A stretch of 37,839 bases of DNA, taken from NCBI GenBank assembly GCA_934636325.1, contig CAKUAK010000025.1, positions 1 through 37,839 of the forward strand. The letters run 5' to 3'. The notes beneath the pieces were generated by a model. The model was given only the letters and a program-made list of their open reading frames with translations, made no database searches and was not told where the DNA came from. The position numbers and the translations under genes were made by a program. Source of the stretch: an uncultured Eubacteriales bacterium. GTDB lineage: Bacteria; Bacillota; Clostridia; Oscillospirales; Butyricicoccaceae. Each line of letters opens with the position of its first letter. The stretch's first letter is position 1. Shown here piece after piece: positions 9,367-17,696 of the stretch.

Positions 9367-10302
9367 TCAGCGGCCTTTGCCGCCGTAGGTCTCGCGGTCC
9401 AGGTATTTCTCGCCGCGGTCGGGCAGGACGGCGACGATCTTCCGCGGGGCATCCTGGGGCTGCTGGGCAAGGAATACCGATGCGGCCAGAACCGCGCCGG
9501 AGGAGGGGCCGCACAAAAGCCCCTCGGATAAGGCCAGCTGGCGCGCGGCGGCCAACGCGTCGGGGGTGCGGACCCGGACGACCTTATCGAGTATGTATTT
9601 ATTGAGCGCGTCGGGGACGAAGCCCGGGCCGATGCCGGTCAGTGTATGGGGCCCGGGCATGCCGCCCGATACGACCGGACTGTCGTGGGGCTCGACGCCG
9701 ACTATGACGCAGTCGGAGCGGTGCATTTTGATATACTCGCCGCAGCCGGTGACGCATCCGCCCGTGCCGATACCGGCGACAAAATAATCGGGGTCGGGCA
9801 GGTCGCGCAGGATCTCCGGCCCGGTCGACAAGCGGTGGGCCGACGGATTGGCAGGGTCGGAAAAGATATCAAGTATGGCGGCGCCGGGGGTGCGTCCGGC
9901 CACCTCGGCGGCCCGGTTCTTCATCCCGGCAAGACCCAGGCGGGCGGGGGTCATGGTGACCGAAGCGCCAAAGGCGCGGATATGCCGCAGATCGTCGAGG
10001 GAGAGGCTGTCGGTCGAGACGACGACACATTTGAGACCAAGGGCAGCGCATATCATGGCGGCCGAAACGCCGCCCGCGCCTCCGGATATCATGACGGCCG
10101 TCCCGCCCTCGGCAAGGAGTCCATCGGCCGCGGCGCGGCGCAGCATCTCGAGCACGGGGCGGTCCTTGATGCTTCCGGTGGGGTTCAGAAACTCGCATTT
10201 GGCATATATCTCGCCGCGGCAGGCATAGGCGTCTTCGAATCTGCGCAGCCGCAGTATCGGCGTTTCGCATATCAGCCGGGCGGCGCTGTCGTAAAGGGCC
10301 AT
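9367..10302 (-). CDS. Cysteine synthase-family PLP enzyme with altered substrate loop
   Basis: The 311-residue protein is a fold-type II PLP enzyme of the O-acetylserine sulfhydrylase group. The PLP lysine is Lys46 in NPTGSIKDRP, the phosphate cup is GIGTGGCVTG, and the C-terminal GPSSGA that contacts the pyridine nitrogen is kept. The asparagine loop, TSGNTG in CysK and CysM, reads ISGGAGG here (residues 72-78), so the Thr and Asn that contact the amino-acid carboxylate are lost. The enzyme may use another substrate or be less active. GGAGG precedes the ATG by nine bases. Its neighbour metK suggests sulfur amino-acid metabolism. Cystathionine beta-synthase-like or diaminopropionate-type activity cannot be excluded. 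Confidence 0.8.
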   Translation of the reverse strand: MALYDSAARLICETPILRLRRFEDAYACRGEIYAKCEFLNPTGSIKDRPVLEMLRRAAADGLLAEGGTAVMISGGAGGVSAAMICAALGLKCVVVSTDSLSLDDLRHIRAFGASVTMTPARLGLAGMKNRAAEVAGRTPGAAILDIFSDPANPSAHRLSTGPEILRDLPDPDYFVAGIGTGGCVTGCGEYIKMHRSDCVIVGVEPHDSPVVSGGMPGPHTLTGIGPGFVPDALNKYILDKVVRVRTPDALAAARQLALSEGLLCGPSSGAVLAASVFLAQQPQDAPRKIVAVLPDRGEKYLDRETYGGKGR

Positions 10303-10408
10303 CTGGCGTTACCTCCGTCTATCGTCCATCAAAGGCCATATTAAAATTTACATGGCTGTGCTATAAAGAAAAATATACCATCCGAAAAACAAAAAATATA
10401 AAACAAGG

Positions 10409-10437
10409 TTGCCTAAAAGCTGTATTAATGTTAGTAT
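10409..10437 (+). promoter_or_regulatory. Promoter of the serC-serA-DUF1015 operon
   Basis: TTGCCT and TAGTAT are separated by 17 bases. The predicted start near 10444 gives a leader of about 105 bases before serC. Confidence 0.65.
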
Positions 10438-10456
10438 ATACTTGTCAGGGGGATAA

Positions 10457-10480
10457 AGTAAAGAAATTAATTTCTTTACT
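10457..10480. promoter_or_regulatory. Perfect 24-nt palindrome in the serC leader (operator candidate)
   Basis: AGTAAAGAAATT is followed directly by its reverse complement. It begins about 13 bases after the predicted transcription start. Its AT-rich, loop-free symmetry suits a dimeric repressor site better than an RNA terminator. Confidence 0.6.
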
Positions 10481-10548
10481 CGATCTCCCATGGCTGATTT
10501 CTGGTATGGGTATTATTCACGCCATATAAACAACAGGAGGAAAACAAA

Positions 10549-11637
10549 ATGAAGTACAATCGTTCTTTCAACTTCTCTGCCGGCCCTGCTATGATGCCGG
10601 AGCCTGTTCTGGAGGAGATCCGCGACGAAATGATGAACTACCGTGGTTCCGGTATGTGCGTCATGGAGATGAGCCATCGCTCCAAGGTTTTCCAGGAGAT
10701 CGCCGATGAGGCCGAGGCCGATCTGCGCGATCTGATGGGCATCCCCGACAACTATAAGGTCATCTTCGTTCAGGGCGGCGGCACGCTCGAGTTCGCCATG
10801 GTCCCCATGAACCTCATGAAGAACGGCGTTGCCTGCTATGTTGAGACAGGCTCCTGGTCCAAGAAGGCCATCACAGAGGCCAAGAAGTACGGCGAAGTCA
10901 AGGTCGTCGCTTCTTCCGCCGACAAGAACTTCTCTTACATCCCCGATTGCTCCGACCTCGATATCCCCGAGAATGCAGACTATGTCTACATCTGCGAGAA
11001 CGAGACCATCAACGGCACAACATTCCACAAGCTGCCCAATACAAAGGGTCATGTCCTGGTATCCGACCAGTCCTCCATGTTCCTTTCCCGTCCCTGCAAC
11101 GTATCTGATTACGGCCTGATCTGGGCCGGCGTACAGAAGAACGTCGGACCTGCCGGTATGGCTGTCGTCATCATCCGCGAGGATCTTATCCGCGACGACC
11201 TCGATCCCAAGGTTCCTATCTACTGCAAGTATAAGACACATGCAGACGCCGGCTCGATGTACAACACACCTAACTGCTGGGCTATCTATTGCTGCGGCAA
11301 GGTCTTTAAGTACCTCAAGAGCATCGGCGGCCTGAAGAAGATGGAAGAGATGAACGAGCATAAGGCCAAGATCCTTTATGATTTCCTCGACAGCTCCAAG
11401 CTCTTCGTCAGCTCTGTCGCTCCCGCTGACAGGTCTGTCATGAACGTCACCTTCACAGCCGGCAGCCCCGAGATGGACGCCGAAGTCGTAAAGGCCTCCA
11501 AGGAAGCCGGATTCGACAACCTGAAGGGCCACAAGTCGGTCGGCGGCCTCCGTGCCTCGATCTACAACGCCATGCCTGAAGAGGGCGTCGTAGCTCTGGT
11601 CGAGTTCCTTAAGAAGTTCGAAGCCGAGCATAAATAA
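10549..11637 (+). CDS. serC: Phosphoserine aminotransferase
   Basis: The 362-residue class V aminotransferase converts 3-phosphohydroxypyruvate and glutamate to O-phosphoserine and 2-oxoglutarate, step two of serine synthesis. The N terminus has the SerC hallmark FNFSAGPAMMPEPVLEEI, and the PLP lysine lies in GLIWAGVQKNVGPAGM. The C terminus, KSVGGLRASIYNAMP, holds the arginine and histidine-region contacts to the substrate phosphate. AGGAGG stands ten bases before the ATG. It is the first gene of the operon. Codon choice in this operon is strongly biased to AAG, TTC and GTC, as expected for highly expressed genes. Confidence 0.96.
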   Translation: MKYNRSFNFSAGPAMMPEPVLEEIRDEMMNYRGSGMCVMEMSHRSKVFQEIADEAEADLRDLMGIPDNYKVIFVQGGGTLEFAMVPMNLMKNGVACYVETGSWSKKAITEAKKYGEVKVVASSADKNFSYIPDCSDLDIPENADYVYICENETINGTTFHKLPNTKGHVLVSDQSSMFLSRPCNVSDYGLIWAGVQKNVGPAGMAVVIIREDLIRDDLDPKVPIYCKYKTHADAGSMYNTPNCWAIYCCGKVFKYLKSIGGLKKMEEMNEHKAKILYDFLDSSKLFVSSVAPADRSVMNVTFTAGSPEMDAEVVKASKEAGFDNLKGHKSVGGLRASIYNAMPEEGVVALVEFLKKFEAEHK

Positions 11638-11687
11638 GTATCGGCACGACCTTTAAAAACACTCAATTATTGAAGGAGAAAAATATA

Positions 11688-12599
11688 ATGCGTATTCTTG
11701 TTACAGACGGTATGGACAAGGCCGCAATGGCCAAGCTGGAAGAGCAGGGCCATGAGGTCGTTGTAAAGTTCTATGAGCCCGAAGAGCTGGGCAAGGCTCT
11801 CTGCGATTTTGACGCTGTCGTCGTCCGCTCCAAGACAAAGGTCCGCGCCAACCACATCGACGAAGTCAAGGCCAACAACGGCAAGCTCAAGCTGGTCATC
11901 CGCGGCGGCGTAGGCGTCGACAACATCGACGTTAAGTATGCCGAGGAGCATGGCATTGCTGTCCGCAATACACCGAAGGCTTCCTCCGATTCCGTTGCCG
12001 AGCTGACACTGGCTCATATGCTCACCCTGGCCCGTTTCGTCGGTATCTCCAACGTCACGATGCGCAAGGGCGAGTGGAACAAGAAGCAGTATGAAGGCAT
12101 CGAGCTGAACGGCAAGACCCTCGGCCTTATCGGTATGGGCCGTATTTCCCGTTCGCTGGCCAAGAAGGCCGAAGCCCTTGGCATGAACATCATCTACACC
12201 GATATCGTCGGCAAGATGAACGATCTGCCCTATGAGTTCCATGCCGACAAGGAGTCCATCCTGAAGAACGGCGACTTTGTTTCCCTCCACATCCCCGCAG
12301 CTGCTGACGGCAAGCCCGTTATCGGCGCAGCCGAGATCGCGCTGATGAAGCCGACAGCTTATCTGCTCAACGCCGCCCGCGGCGGCCTGGTCGACGAGGA
12401 CGCCCTTTGCGACGCTCTTGACGCCGGCAAGCTGGCAGGCGCCGCTCTCGATGTCTTTGCTTCCGAGCCCCTCAAGAACGAGAGGATCATGAACAATGAC
12501 AAGATCTCCCTGACCCCCCATATCGGCGGCTCCACAAAGGAAGCCCAGGGCAGGATCGGCATGGAGATCGTTGATATCATCAATAGCTTTGCAAAGTAA
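11688..12599 (+). CDS. serA: D-3-phosphoglycerate dehydrogenase, short form without ACT domain
   Basis: The ATG at 11688 has AAGGAG nine bases upstream; an in-frame TTG at 11670 was rejected because it overlaps that site. The 303-residue product is a D-2-hydroxyacid dehydrogenase: VIRGGVGVDNID with the catalytic Arg, the NAD motif GLIGMGRIS, NAARGGLVDEDAL, and LTPHIGGSTKEA with the catalytic His. It oxidises 3-phosphoglycerate to 3-phosphohydroxypyruvate. The protein stops right after the catalytic core, so the ACT domain that gives serine feedback control in long SerA forms is missing. Position between serC and DUF1015 supports the specific assignment within this broad family. Confidence 0.92.
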   Translation: MRILVTDGMDKAAMAKLEEQGHEVVVKFYEPEELGKALCDFDAVVVRSKTKVRANHIDEVKANNGKLKLVIRGGVGVDNIDVKYAEEHGIAVRNTPKASSDSVAELTLAHMLTLARFVGISNVTMRKGEWNKKQYEGIELNGKTLGLIGMGRISRSLAKKAEALGMNIIYTDIVGKMNDLPYEFHADKESILKNGDFVSLHIPAAADGKPVIGAAEIALMKPTAYLLNAARGGLVDEDALCDALDAGKLAGAALDVFASEPLKNERIMNNDKISLTPHIGGSTKEAQGRIGMEIVDIINSFAK

Positions 12600-12618
12600 T
12601 TTTTAAAGGAGAACGCTA

Positions 12619-13860
12619 ATGGCTGTTGTCAAACCTTTCAAGGCCGTGCGCCCCACCCCCGAGCTTGTCTCGCAGGTAGCCGCCCTGCCTTATGACGTTA
12701 TGGACACCAAGGAAGCCATCGAATACGTTAAGGGCAATCCCTATTCATTCATGCGTATCGACAGGGCCGAGATGTCCTTCCCCGAGGGATCCGATCCCTA
12801 TGCCCAGGCTGTTTACGAAGAGGCCTCCAAGAAGCTCCATCAGATGAAGGTCGACGGCGTTTACATCCAGGACGAGAAGCCCTGCTATTACATCTATAAG
12901 CAGGTCATGAACGGCCGCGCCCAGATCGGTATCGTCGGCTGCGCCAGTGTTGACGACTATATCAACAACGTCGTCAAGAAGCATGAGCTGACACTGGCCA
13001 AGAAGGAAGACGACAGATGCAATCATGTTGACATCTGCAACGCCAACACAGGCCCGATCTTCCTGACATATAAGTCCAACGACGCAATCAACGAGGTCGT
13101 CCGCGACACAATGGAGAAGCACGAGCCGGTATATGACTTCGTCGGCGACAACGTCCAGCAGACCGTGTGGGTCATCAGCTGCCCCCACTGCAAGGCCGTT
13201 ATCGAGGAAGCCTTTGCCGCAACACCCGCTCTCTATATAGCTGACGGCCATCACCGCTGCGCCAGCGCCGTAAGGGTCGCACGCAAGCGCCGCTGCCAGT
13301 TCCCCGACTATACAGGCGAAGAAGAGTTCAACTATTTCCTCTGCGTGCTCTTCCCCGACGATCAGCTTGAGATCATGGACTACAACCGTGTTGTCGCCGA
13401 CCTCAACGGTCTTGACAAGGACGGCTTCATCAAGAAGGTCGAAGAGAAGTTCACGGTCGAGGAAAAGGGCGCAGGCGAGTATCATCCCGAAGCCAAGCAT
13501 ACCTTTGGTATGTATATGGACGGCAAGTGGTATAAGCTGACCGCCAAGGAAGGCACATTCGATGCCGGCGACGTTGTCGCCCAGCTGGATGTTTCCATCC
13601 TTCAGGACAATCTGCTGCATCCCATCCTTGGTATCGGCGATCCCAGAACCGATAAGCGCATCGACTTTGTCGGCGGTATCCGCGGCCTGGGCGAGCTTGA
13701 GAAGAGGGTCAACAATGGTATGGCCGTTGCTTTCGCAATGTATCCCACCTCTATCGAGGATCTGATGAACATTGCCGACGCCGGCAAGATCATGCCGCCG
13801 AAGAGCACATGGTTCGAGCCCAAGCTCCTGTCCGGTATTTTCGTACACGAGCTCAGATAA
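12619..13860 (+). CDS. DUF1015 family protein of the serine operon
   Basis: The 413-residue protein starts 19 bases after serA with AAAGGAG upstream. It carries the DUF1015 landmarks: an N-terminal VRPTPELVSQVAALPYDVMD segment, the central DGHHRCASAVR (Asp209 to Arg213), and the late LLHPILGIGDPRTDKRIDFVGG and MYPTSIEDLM stretches. No biochemical role is established that I can name with confidence. The DGHHR block resembles the active segment of ParB/Srx-fold enzymes such as the archaeal serine kinase SerK, which makes O-phosphoserine, so a role in serine or phosphoserine handling is a reasonable inference. The operon has no serB-type phosphatase, which adds weight to that idea. Confidence 0.9.
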   Translation: MAVVKPFKAVRPTPELVSQVAALPYDVMDTKEAIEYVKGNPYSFMRIDRAEMSFPEGSDPYAQAVYEEASKKLHQMKVDGVYIQDEKPCYYIYKQVMNGRAQIGIVGCASVDDYINNVVKKHELTLAKKEDDRCNHVDICNANTGPIFLTYKSNDAINEVVRDTMEKHEPVYDFVGDNVQQTVWVISCPHCKAVIEEAFAATPALYIADGHHRCASAVRVARKRRCQFPDYTGEEEFNYFLCVLFPDDQLEIMDYNRVVADLNGLDKDGFIKKVEEKFTVEEKGAGEYHPEAKHTFGMYMDGKWYKLTAKEGTFDAGDVVAQLDVSILQDNLLHPILGIGDPRTDKRIDFVGGIRGLGELEKRVNNGMAVAFAMYPTSIEDLMNIADAGKIMPPKSTWFEPKLLSGIFVHELR

Positions 13861-13882
13861 GCTGAATAAATCGTATACATAA

Positions 13883-13913
13883 ACCCCCGCGGGCTATGCC
13901 CGCGGGGGTTTTG
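13883..13913 (+). terminator. Terminator of the serine operon
   Basis: ACCCCCGCGGGC and GCCCGCGGGGGT pair across TAT and are followed by TTTTG. It also separates this operon from the convergent minus-strand gene. Confidence 0.92.
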
Positions 13914-13924
13914 TCATGCTTATG

Positions 13925-14539
13925 CTATTGCTTATTCTGCCATGTTGGGGTTATGACCTTCGGCCCGGCGTTTTGCTCCTGCTCGCGGCTTTCCTTTCCG
14001 GCCTCTATGATGGTATCAATATCGGGTATCGGCGGAAGGCCGCCGCAGGCACGAAGCCGATCGCAGCTCTCGGGGTCGGCAGTATATAGGGCCGAGGCAA
14101 GGAAGTTTTTATCCTTATCAATGGCCGCGAGGGTGCAGAACGAACTGCCCGAAAACCGAAGCTCGATATGGCCGCCGTTTTTGCAAGTGACCGTTATCCT
14201 CATCGGGTACTCGCCGTCAAGTCCGTCGAGGATCTCTGTGCTCCGGTTATATTCGGCTGAATATTGCAGGCTGGACAGCAGAGAGGACAGGGCGTTAAGA
14301 CCCTCGCCACCGGCATTAGCCGGGGTCAGATCTCTTATCTCATAATCCTCCCGGCCATAGACGAGACCTTCCCATATAAAGGTAAAGCAAACCTCGAATC
14401 CGGCTTTGGGATCGGCCGAGAGCCGGTATTCCTCGCATACCGACCTGCGCCGGGCAAGCTCTATCCTTTCGGGCAAGATGCAGAGCATCGCCCCGACCGT
14501 TATCAGGATGACCAGAAATATGATGATTTTTCTTTTCAT
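13925..14539 (-). CDS. Unknown membrane-anchored protein, paralogue B
   Basis: The 204-residue product has one hydrophobic segment at residues 4-22 and a predicted extracytoplasmic remainder, so it is either an anchored or a secreted protein. I do not recognise a family. Its last 50 residues, from DPESCDRLRACGGLPPIPDI to TPTWQNKQ, are nearly the same as those of the upstream gene, so the pair arose by duplication. It starts five bases after the upstream stop and has no clear ribosome binding site, which suggests translational coupling. The tail is rich in Glu and Gln and charged. Confidence 0.7.
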   Translation of the reverse strand: MKRKIIIFLVILITVGAMLCILPERIELARRRSVCEEYRLSADPKAGFEVCFTFIWEGLVYGREDYEIRDLTPANAGGEGLNALSSLLSSLQYSAEYNRSTEILDGLDGEYPMRITVTCKNGGHIELRFSGSSFCTLAAIDKDKNFLASALYTADPESCDRLRACGGLPPIPDIDTIIEAGKESREQEQNAGPKVITPTWQNKQ

Positions 14540-14544
14540 AGTAT

Positions 14545-15225
14545 CTATTGCTTATTCTGCCATGTCGGTGCTATGACCTTAGGTTGGGCGTTTTGCTCCT
14601 GCTCTTGCTTTTTGCGGGCTTCCTCTATGAGATCTTCTATATCCGGGATGGGCGGCAGACCGCATAAGGCGCGTATGGAATCGCAGCTATCGGGGTCCAG
14701 GATATATTCCGCGGCATATTTGTATTGACCGTGACGATAGAATACGCTTGCGCTTTCGCGGCTGTGGATATTAATATGAACAGATCCCGATGGCGAAACA
14801 GCGATACTAAGATGCCCGGAGACGCCGCCCATGATACCTTCATAATCCTCGGGGACCAGACCCGAGCTGGCCTCCCGATCGTATTTCATTTTTGATATGA
14901 AATCGCGGATGGCTTCCGCATCCTCCGGCGACCTGTTTTCATTTGTAATGCGGACGGCTTTATCGGCGTCATCAAAGAAGAAAAGCTCCATCGTCTGGCT
15001 CTGTGGGTCTGCTTGGGACAGCGCGTCGTTAAAAAGGGGCTCCTTTTCATCATCGCTTATGGCCGGGGTGGTATATTTTTCGGTCAGCCTGTTTATATGT
15101 GCATGCTGCCTGACGCATATGACCGACAGGATGATAATTATCGCCAGTAGAAGCAGATATATCCTGAAGCGGTGTATATCCTCTTTACCGAGTAAAGACC
15201 GCAGGCCTTCGCTGTTGTTTTTCAT
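14545..15225 (-). CDS. Unknown membrane-anchored protein, paralogue A
   Basis: This 226-residue protein has a positively charged N terminus, a hydrophobic segment at about residues 21-41 (IYLLLLAIIIILSVICV) and an outside domain of unknown fold. The C-terminal motif GLPPIPDIEDLIEEARKKQ and APTWQNKQ are shared with the downstream paralogue, while the middle has diverged. No Shine-Dalgarno sequence precedes its ATG; a 16-codon leader ORF with a strong one ends two bases upstream, so translation is likely coupled. The alternative is that the leader is a relic of a longer N terminus, but no continuous frame supports this. Confidence 0.72.
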   Translation of the reverse strand: MKNNSEGLRSLLGKEDIHRFRIYLLLLAIIIILSVICVRQHAHINRLTEKYTTPAISDDEKEPLFNDALSQADPQSQTMELFFFDDADKAVRITNENRSPEDAEAIRDFISKMKYDREASSGLVPEDYEGIMGGVSGHLSIAVSPSGSVHINIHSRESASVFYRHGQYKYAAEYILDPDSCDSIRALCGLPPIPDIEDLIEEARKKQEQEQNAQPKVIAPTWQNKQ

Positions 15226-15226
15226 A

Positions 15227-15277
15227 TTATTTATTGCAAATAATATATCCGGTAAGACTAATAATTCTTTTTTTCAT
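15227..15277 (-). CDS. 16-residue leader ORF
   Basis: ATG at 15277 is preceded by AAAAGGAG with good spacing and reads MKKRIISLTGYIICNK, ending in TAA at 15227, one base before the next ATG. It is the only well-initiated start in this transcript. It may be a coupling leader for the paralogue A gene. Confidence is limited by its size. Confidence 0.45.
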   Translation of the reverse strand: MKKRIISLTGYIICNK

Positions 15278-15313
15278 TTTTAACTCTCCTTTTGTAATAT
15301 ATTTGTTAGAACT

Positions 15314-15341
15314 AATATATCATGAATAAAGATAAAATCAA
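15314..15341 (-). promoter_or_regulatory. Promoter for the paralogue pair
   Basis: On the minus strand TTGATT and TATATT are separated by 16 bases, about 30 bases before the leader ORF. The surrounding 200 bases are very AT-rich. Confidence 0.6.
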
Positions 15342-15432
15342 TCTAAATATAAAGATTTTGTGCAAAAAGCTGTTCATTTTGGTAAAAGATAGACAAAAAT
15401 ATCAGGCGTTTTAGAAATGGATAATAAAATAC

Positions 15433-15459
15433 CCCCGCCCGGCAGAACGCCGGGCGGGG
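15433..15459 (-). terminator. Terminator of the peptidase/glutaminase operon
   Basis: An 11-bp stem, CCCCGCCCGGC with GCCGGGCGGGG around loop AGAAC, lies 17 bases after the glutaminase stop. On the minus strand it is followed by GTATTTTATTATCC. Confidence 0.85.
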
Positions 15460-15475
15460 CTTTGTAGTGCCGGGA

Positions 15476-16393
15476 TCAAAAGATGCTGAGGTACATGCGG
15501 TGTGAAAGCTCCTCGAGGGCCTTGATACCGGCAAGGCTGTTGCCCTTTTCGTCAAGGCCGGGGGAGAAGATGCCGATGCCCATCCTTGTCGGCGCAACGG
15601 CCATTATGCCGCCGCCGACGCCGCTTTTTGCCGGGACGCCGACGCGGACGGCGAAATCGCCCGAGCCGTCATACATGCCGCAGGTGACCAGGACGGCGTT
15701 GACATAGTGGGCATATTCGGCGGGAAAAAGACGCTCGTCGGAAAGGGGACGACGGCCGCGGTTGGCAAAGGTAAAGGCGATATTGGCCAGATCGCGGCAG
15801 TTGACCTTTATCGAACATGCCTTGAAATAACAGTCGAGGACCTCTTCGACGTCGCCGTCGATAAGGCCGTAATTTTTGAGCAGGAAGGCGAGAGCGCGGT
15901 TTTTGTTGCCCGTGCGCTTTTCCGAAAGATAGACCTTTTGGTCGACCGATATGTCGGGGTTCCCGGCCAGGCGGCGGGTCAGGTCGAGCAGGCGGGCAAA
16001 GCGCATGTCGTAATCATCGCCCTTTATAAGGGTGCACATGAGTATCGCGCCCATGTTGACCATGGGGTTGAGATGCTGGCTGGACAGCTGTCCGTCGGTC
16101 ACGTTGATGGCGTCAAAGGGCTTGCCGGTGGCCTCGACGCCGATGGTCGAGCGCAGCAGCTCCGCGCCGTTGTCCATAAGACATAGAAGCAGCAGGATCG
16201 GCTTGACGACGCTTTGTATCGTGAATTCCTTGCGCCAGTCTCCGGCCTTATAGCTCTGGCCGTCGCTGGAGACGACATAGATGCCGAGGTCGTTGACATC
16301 GCCGTTGGCCAGCTCGGGGATATAGCTTGCGGGTTTGCCGAGGGTCTTGTAGGGCGCGCAGTCTTTAAGGATCTCTTCAAGAAGGGCTTCCAT
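15476..16393 (-). CDS. glsA: Glutaminase
   Basis: The 305-residue enzyme hydrolyses glutamine to glutamate and ammonia. It has the serine-dependent beta-lactamase-like fold of bacterial glutaminases: the catalytic Ser61-x-x-Lys64 in FTIQSVVKP, the NPMVNMGAI block, ANRGRRP, and GVPAKSGVGGGI near the C terminus. Length is typical. It starts 13 bases after the Met-gamma-lyase-family gene and ends at the operon terminator. The usual IQSISKV is IQSVVKP here, a conservative change that keeps both catalytic residues. In this setting it probably serves glutamine catabolism. Confidence 0.95.
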   Translation of the reverse strand: MEALLEEILKDCAPYKTLGKPASYIPELANGDVNDLGIYVVSSDGQSYKAGDWRKEFTIQSVVKPILLLLCLMDNGAELLRSTIGVEATGKPFDAINVTDGQLSSQHLNPMVNMGAILMCTLIKGDDYDMRFARLLDLTRRLAGNPDISVDQKVYLSEKRTGNKNRALAFLLKNYGLIDGDVEEVLDCYFKACSIKVNCRDLANIAFTFANRGRRPLSDERLFPAEYAHYVNAVLVTCGMYDGSGDFAVRVGVPAKSGVGGGIMAVAPTRMGIGIFSPGLDEKGNSLAGIKALEELSHRMYLSIF

Positions 16394-16406
16394 CGGCTAT
16401 CCTCCT

Positions 16407-17666
16407 TTATTTACCGGCCTGGGAATCGAGCAGCGACTGTACGGCCGTCATGATGCCCAGCTTGCCGCTTTCGTATGTCAGGCCGCCCTGGATGAAGGCG
16501 GTGAAGGGCGGGCGCATCGGGCCGTCGCAGGACAACTCTATCGAAGCGCCCTGGATGAAGGTCCCGGCCGCCATGACGACCTGATCGTCATAGCCGGGCA
16601 TATCCCACGCCTCGGGTGTGACAAAGGCGTCGACCGGGGATCCGGCCTGTACGCCGCGGCAGAAGGCCAGCAGCTTTTCGCGGTTGCCGAAGTTTACCGT
16701 GTGGATTATGTCAAGGCCGGGGCGGTCGTCGCCCGGGGTGACCTCGTAGCCCAGCAGGCCCATGAGAGAAGTGCAGAAGGCAGCCGTCTTGAGGGCCTGT
16801 GCCACCGTATGGGGCGCCATGAAGAAGCCCTGATAGAGAGAGCGGTTGACGCCAAGCGTCGCGCCGCATTCGGCGCCGATGCCGGGCAGGGTGAGGCGGT
16901 TGGCCGCGCGCTCGACAAGCTCTTTTTTGCCGGCGATGTATCCGCCCATGGGGGCAAGGCCGCCGCCGGGGTTCTTTATGAGAGAGCCGCAGATCAGGTC
17001 GGCGCCGACGTGGGTCGGCTCGCGGGTGTCGCAGAACTCGCCGTAGCAGTTGTCGACCATGATGTATGCGCCCGGATTGACCCGGCGGACTATGGCGCAG
17101 AGCCTTTCTATCTCAGGTATCGAGAGGGTGTGGCGGATGCTATAGCCGCGGGAGCGTTGGATGAATACCGCCTTTACGCGGGGATCGGCGGCGCGGCGCT
17201 CGACCTCTTCGTAATCGGGCAGGCCGTTTTTCATGTCGACCATTTCAAAGCCGATGCCGTAATCGGCAAAGCTGCCGCCGACCTTGCCGTGCTGGCCGGT
17301 GACCGTCTGGAGGGTGTCGTATACGTTTCCGGTCAGGGACAGCATGACATCGCCGGTCGAGACACAGGCGAACATGCCGCATGCGATGGCGTGAGAGCCG
17401 TTGACAAAGCCCGTGCGGACAAGGGCCGACTCACATCCAAAGACCTGTGCGTATATCTCTTCCAGCTTGTCACGGCCCTGATCGTCATAGCCATAGCCGG
17501 TCGTTTCGCGGAAATACGTGTCGGACACGCGGTGACCGGCAAAGGCCGTCAGCACGCGGGAGGTGTTCTCGAGGGAGACCTGCTCAATCGCTTGAAAGCG
17601 GAGGGCAGCATGCTCCTCCGCTTTTGCAGCAAGCTCCCTGAGCTTGGGTGAAAAATCAAAGCTCAT
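16407..17666 (-). CDS. Methionine gamma-lyase / aluminium resistance family PLP protein
   Basis: The 419-residue protein matches the family once labelled aluminium resistance protein, a branch of fold-type I PLP enzymes akin to cystathionine lyases (YnbB of Bacillus). Signatures include RFQAIEQVSLENTSRVLTAF, RETTGYGYDDQGRD, VDNCYGEFCDTREPTHVGAD and LICGSLIKNPGGGLAP, where the lysine should bind PLP, and GGYIAGKKELVE. Members are thought to act on sulfur amino acids, but the physiological reaction is poorly defined. It sits 30 bases after the last M42 peptidase and 13 before glutaminase, which implies catabolism of released amino acids. Confidence 0.9.
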   Translation of the reverse strand: MSFDFSPKLRELAAKAEEHAALRFQAIEQVSLENTSRVLTAFAGHRVSDTYFRETTGYGYDDQGRDKLEEIYAQVFGCESALVRTGFVNGSHAIACGMFACVSTGDVMLSLTGNVYDTLQTVTGQHGKVGGSFADYGIGFEMVDMKNGLPDYEEVERRAADPRVKAVFIQRSRGYSIRHTLSIPEIERLCAIVRRVNPGAYIMVDNCYGEFCDTREPTHVGADLICGSLIKNPGGGLAPMGGYIAGKKELVERAANRLTLPGIGAECGATLGVNRSLYQGFFMAPHTVAQALKTAAFCTSLMGLLGYEVTPGDDRPGLDIIHTVNFGNREKLLAFCRGVQAGSPVDAFVTPEAWDMPGYDDQVVMAAGTFIQGASIELSCDGPMRPPFTAFIQGGLTYESGKLGIMTAVQSLLDSQAGK

Positions 17667-17696
17667 GGGATATTATTTACTCCTGAATAATTTAAG

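Noticed and set aside
10438..10548. T-box or serine riboswitch upstream of serC
   Set aside because: The leader is about 105 bases and has no T-box sequence or specifier-stem pattern; the palindrome looks like a protein site.
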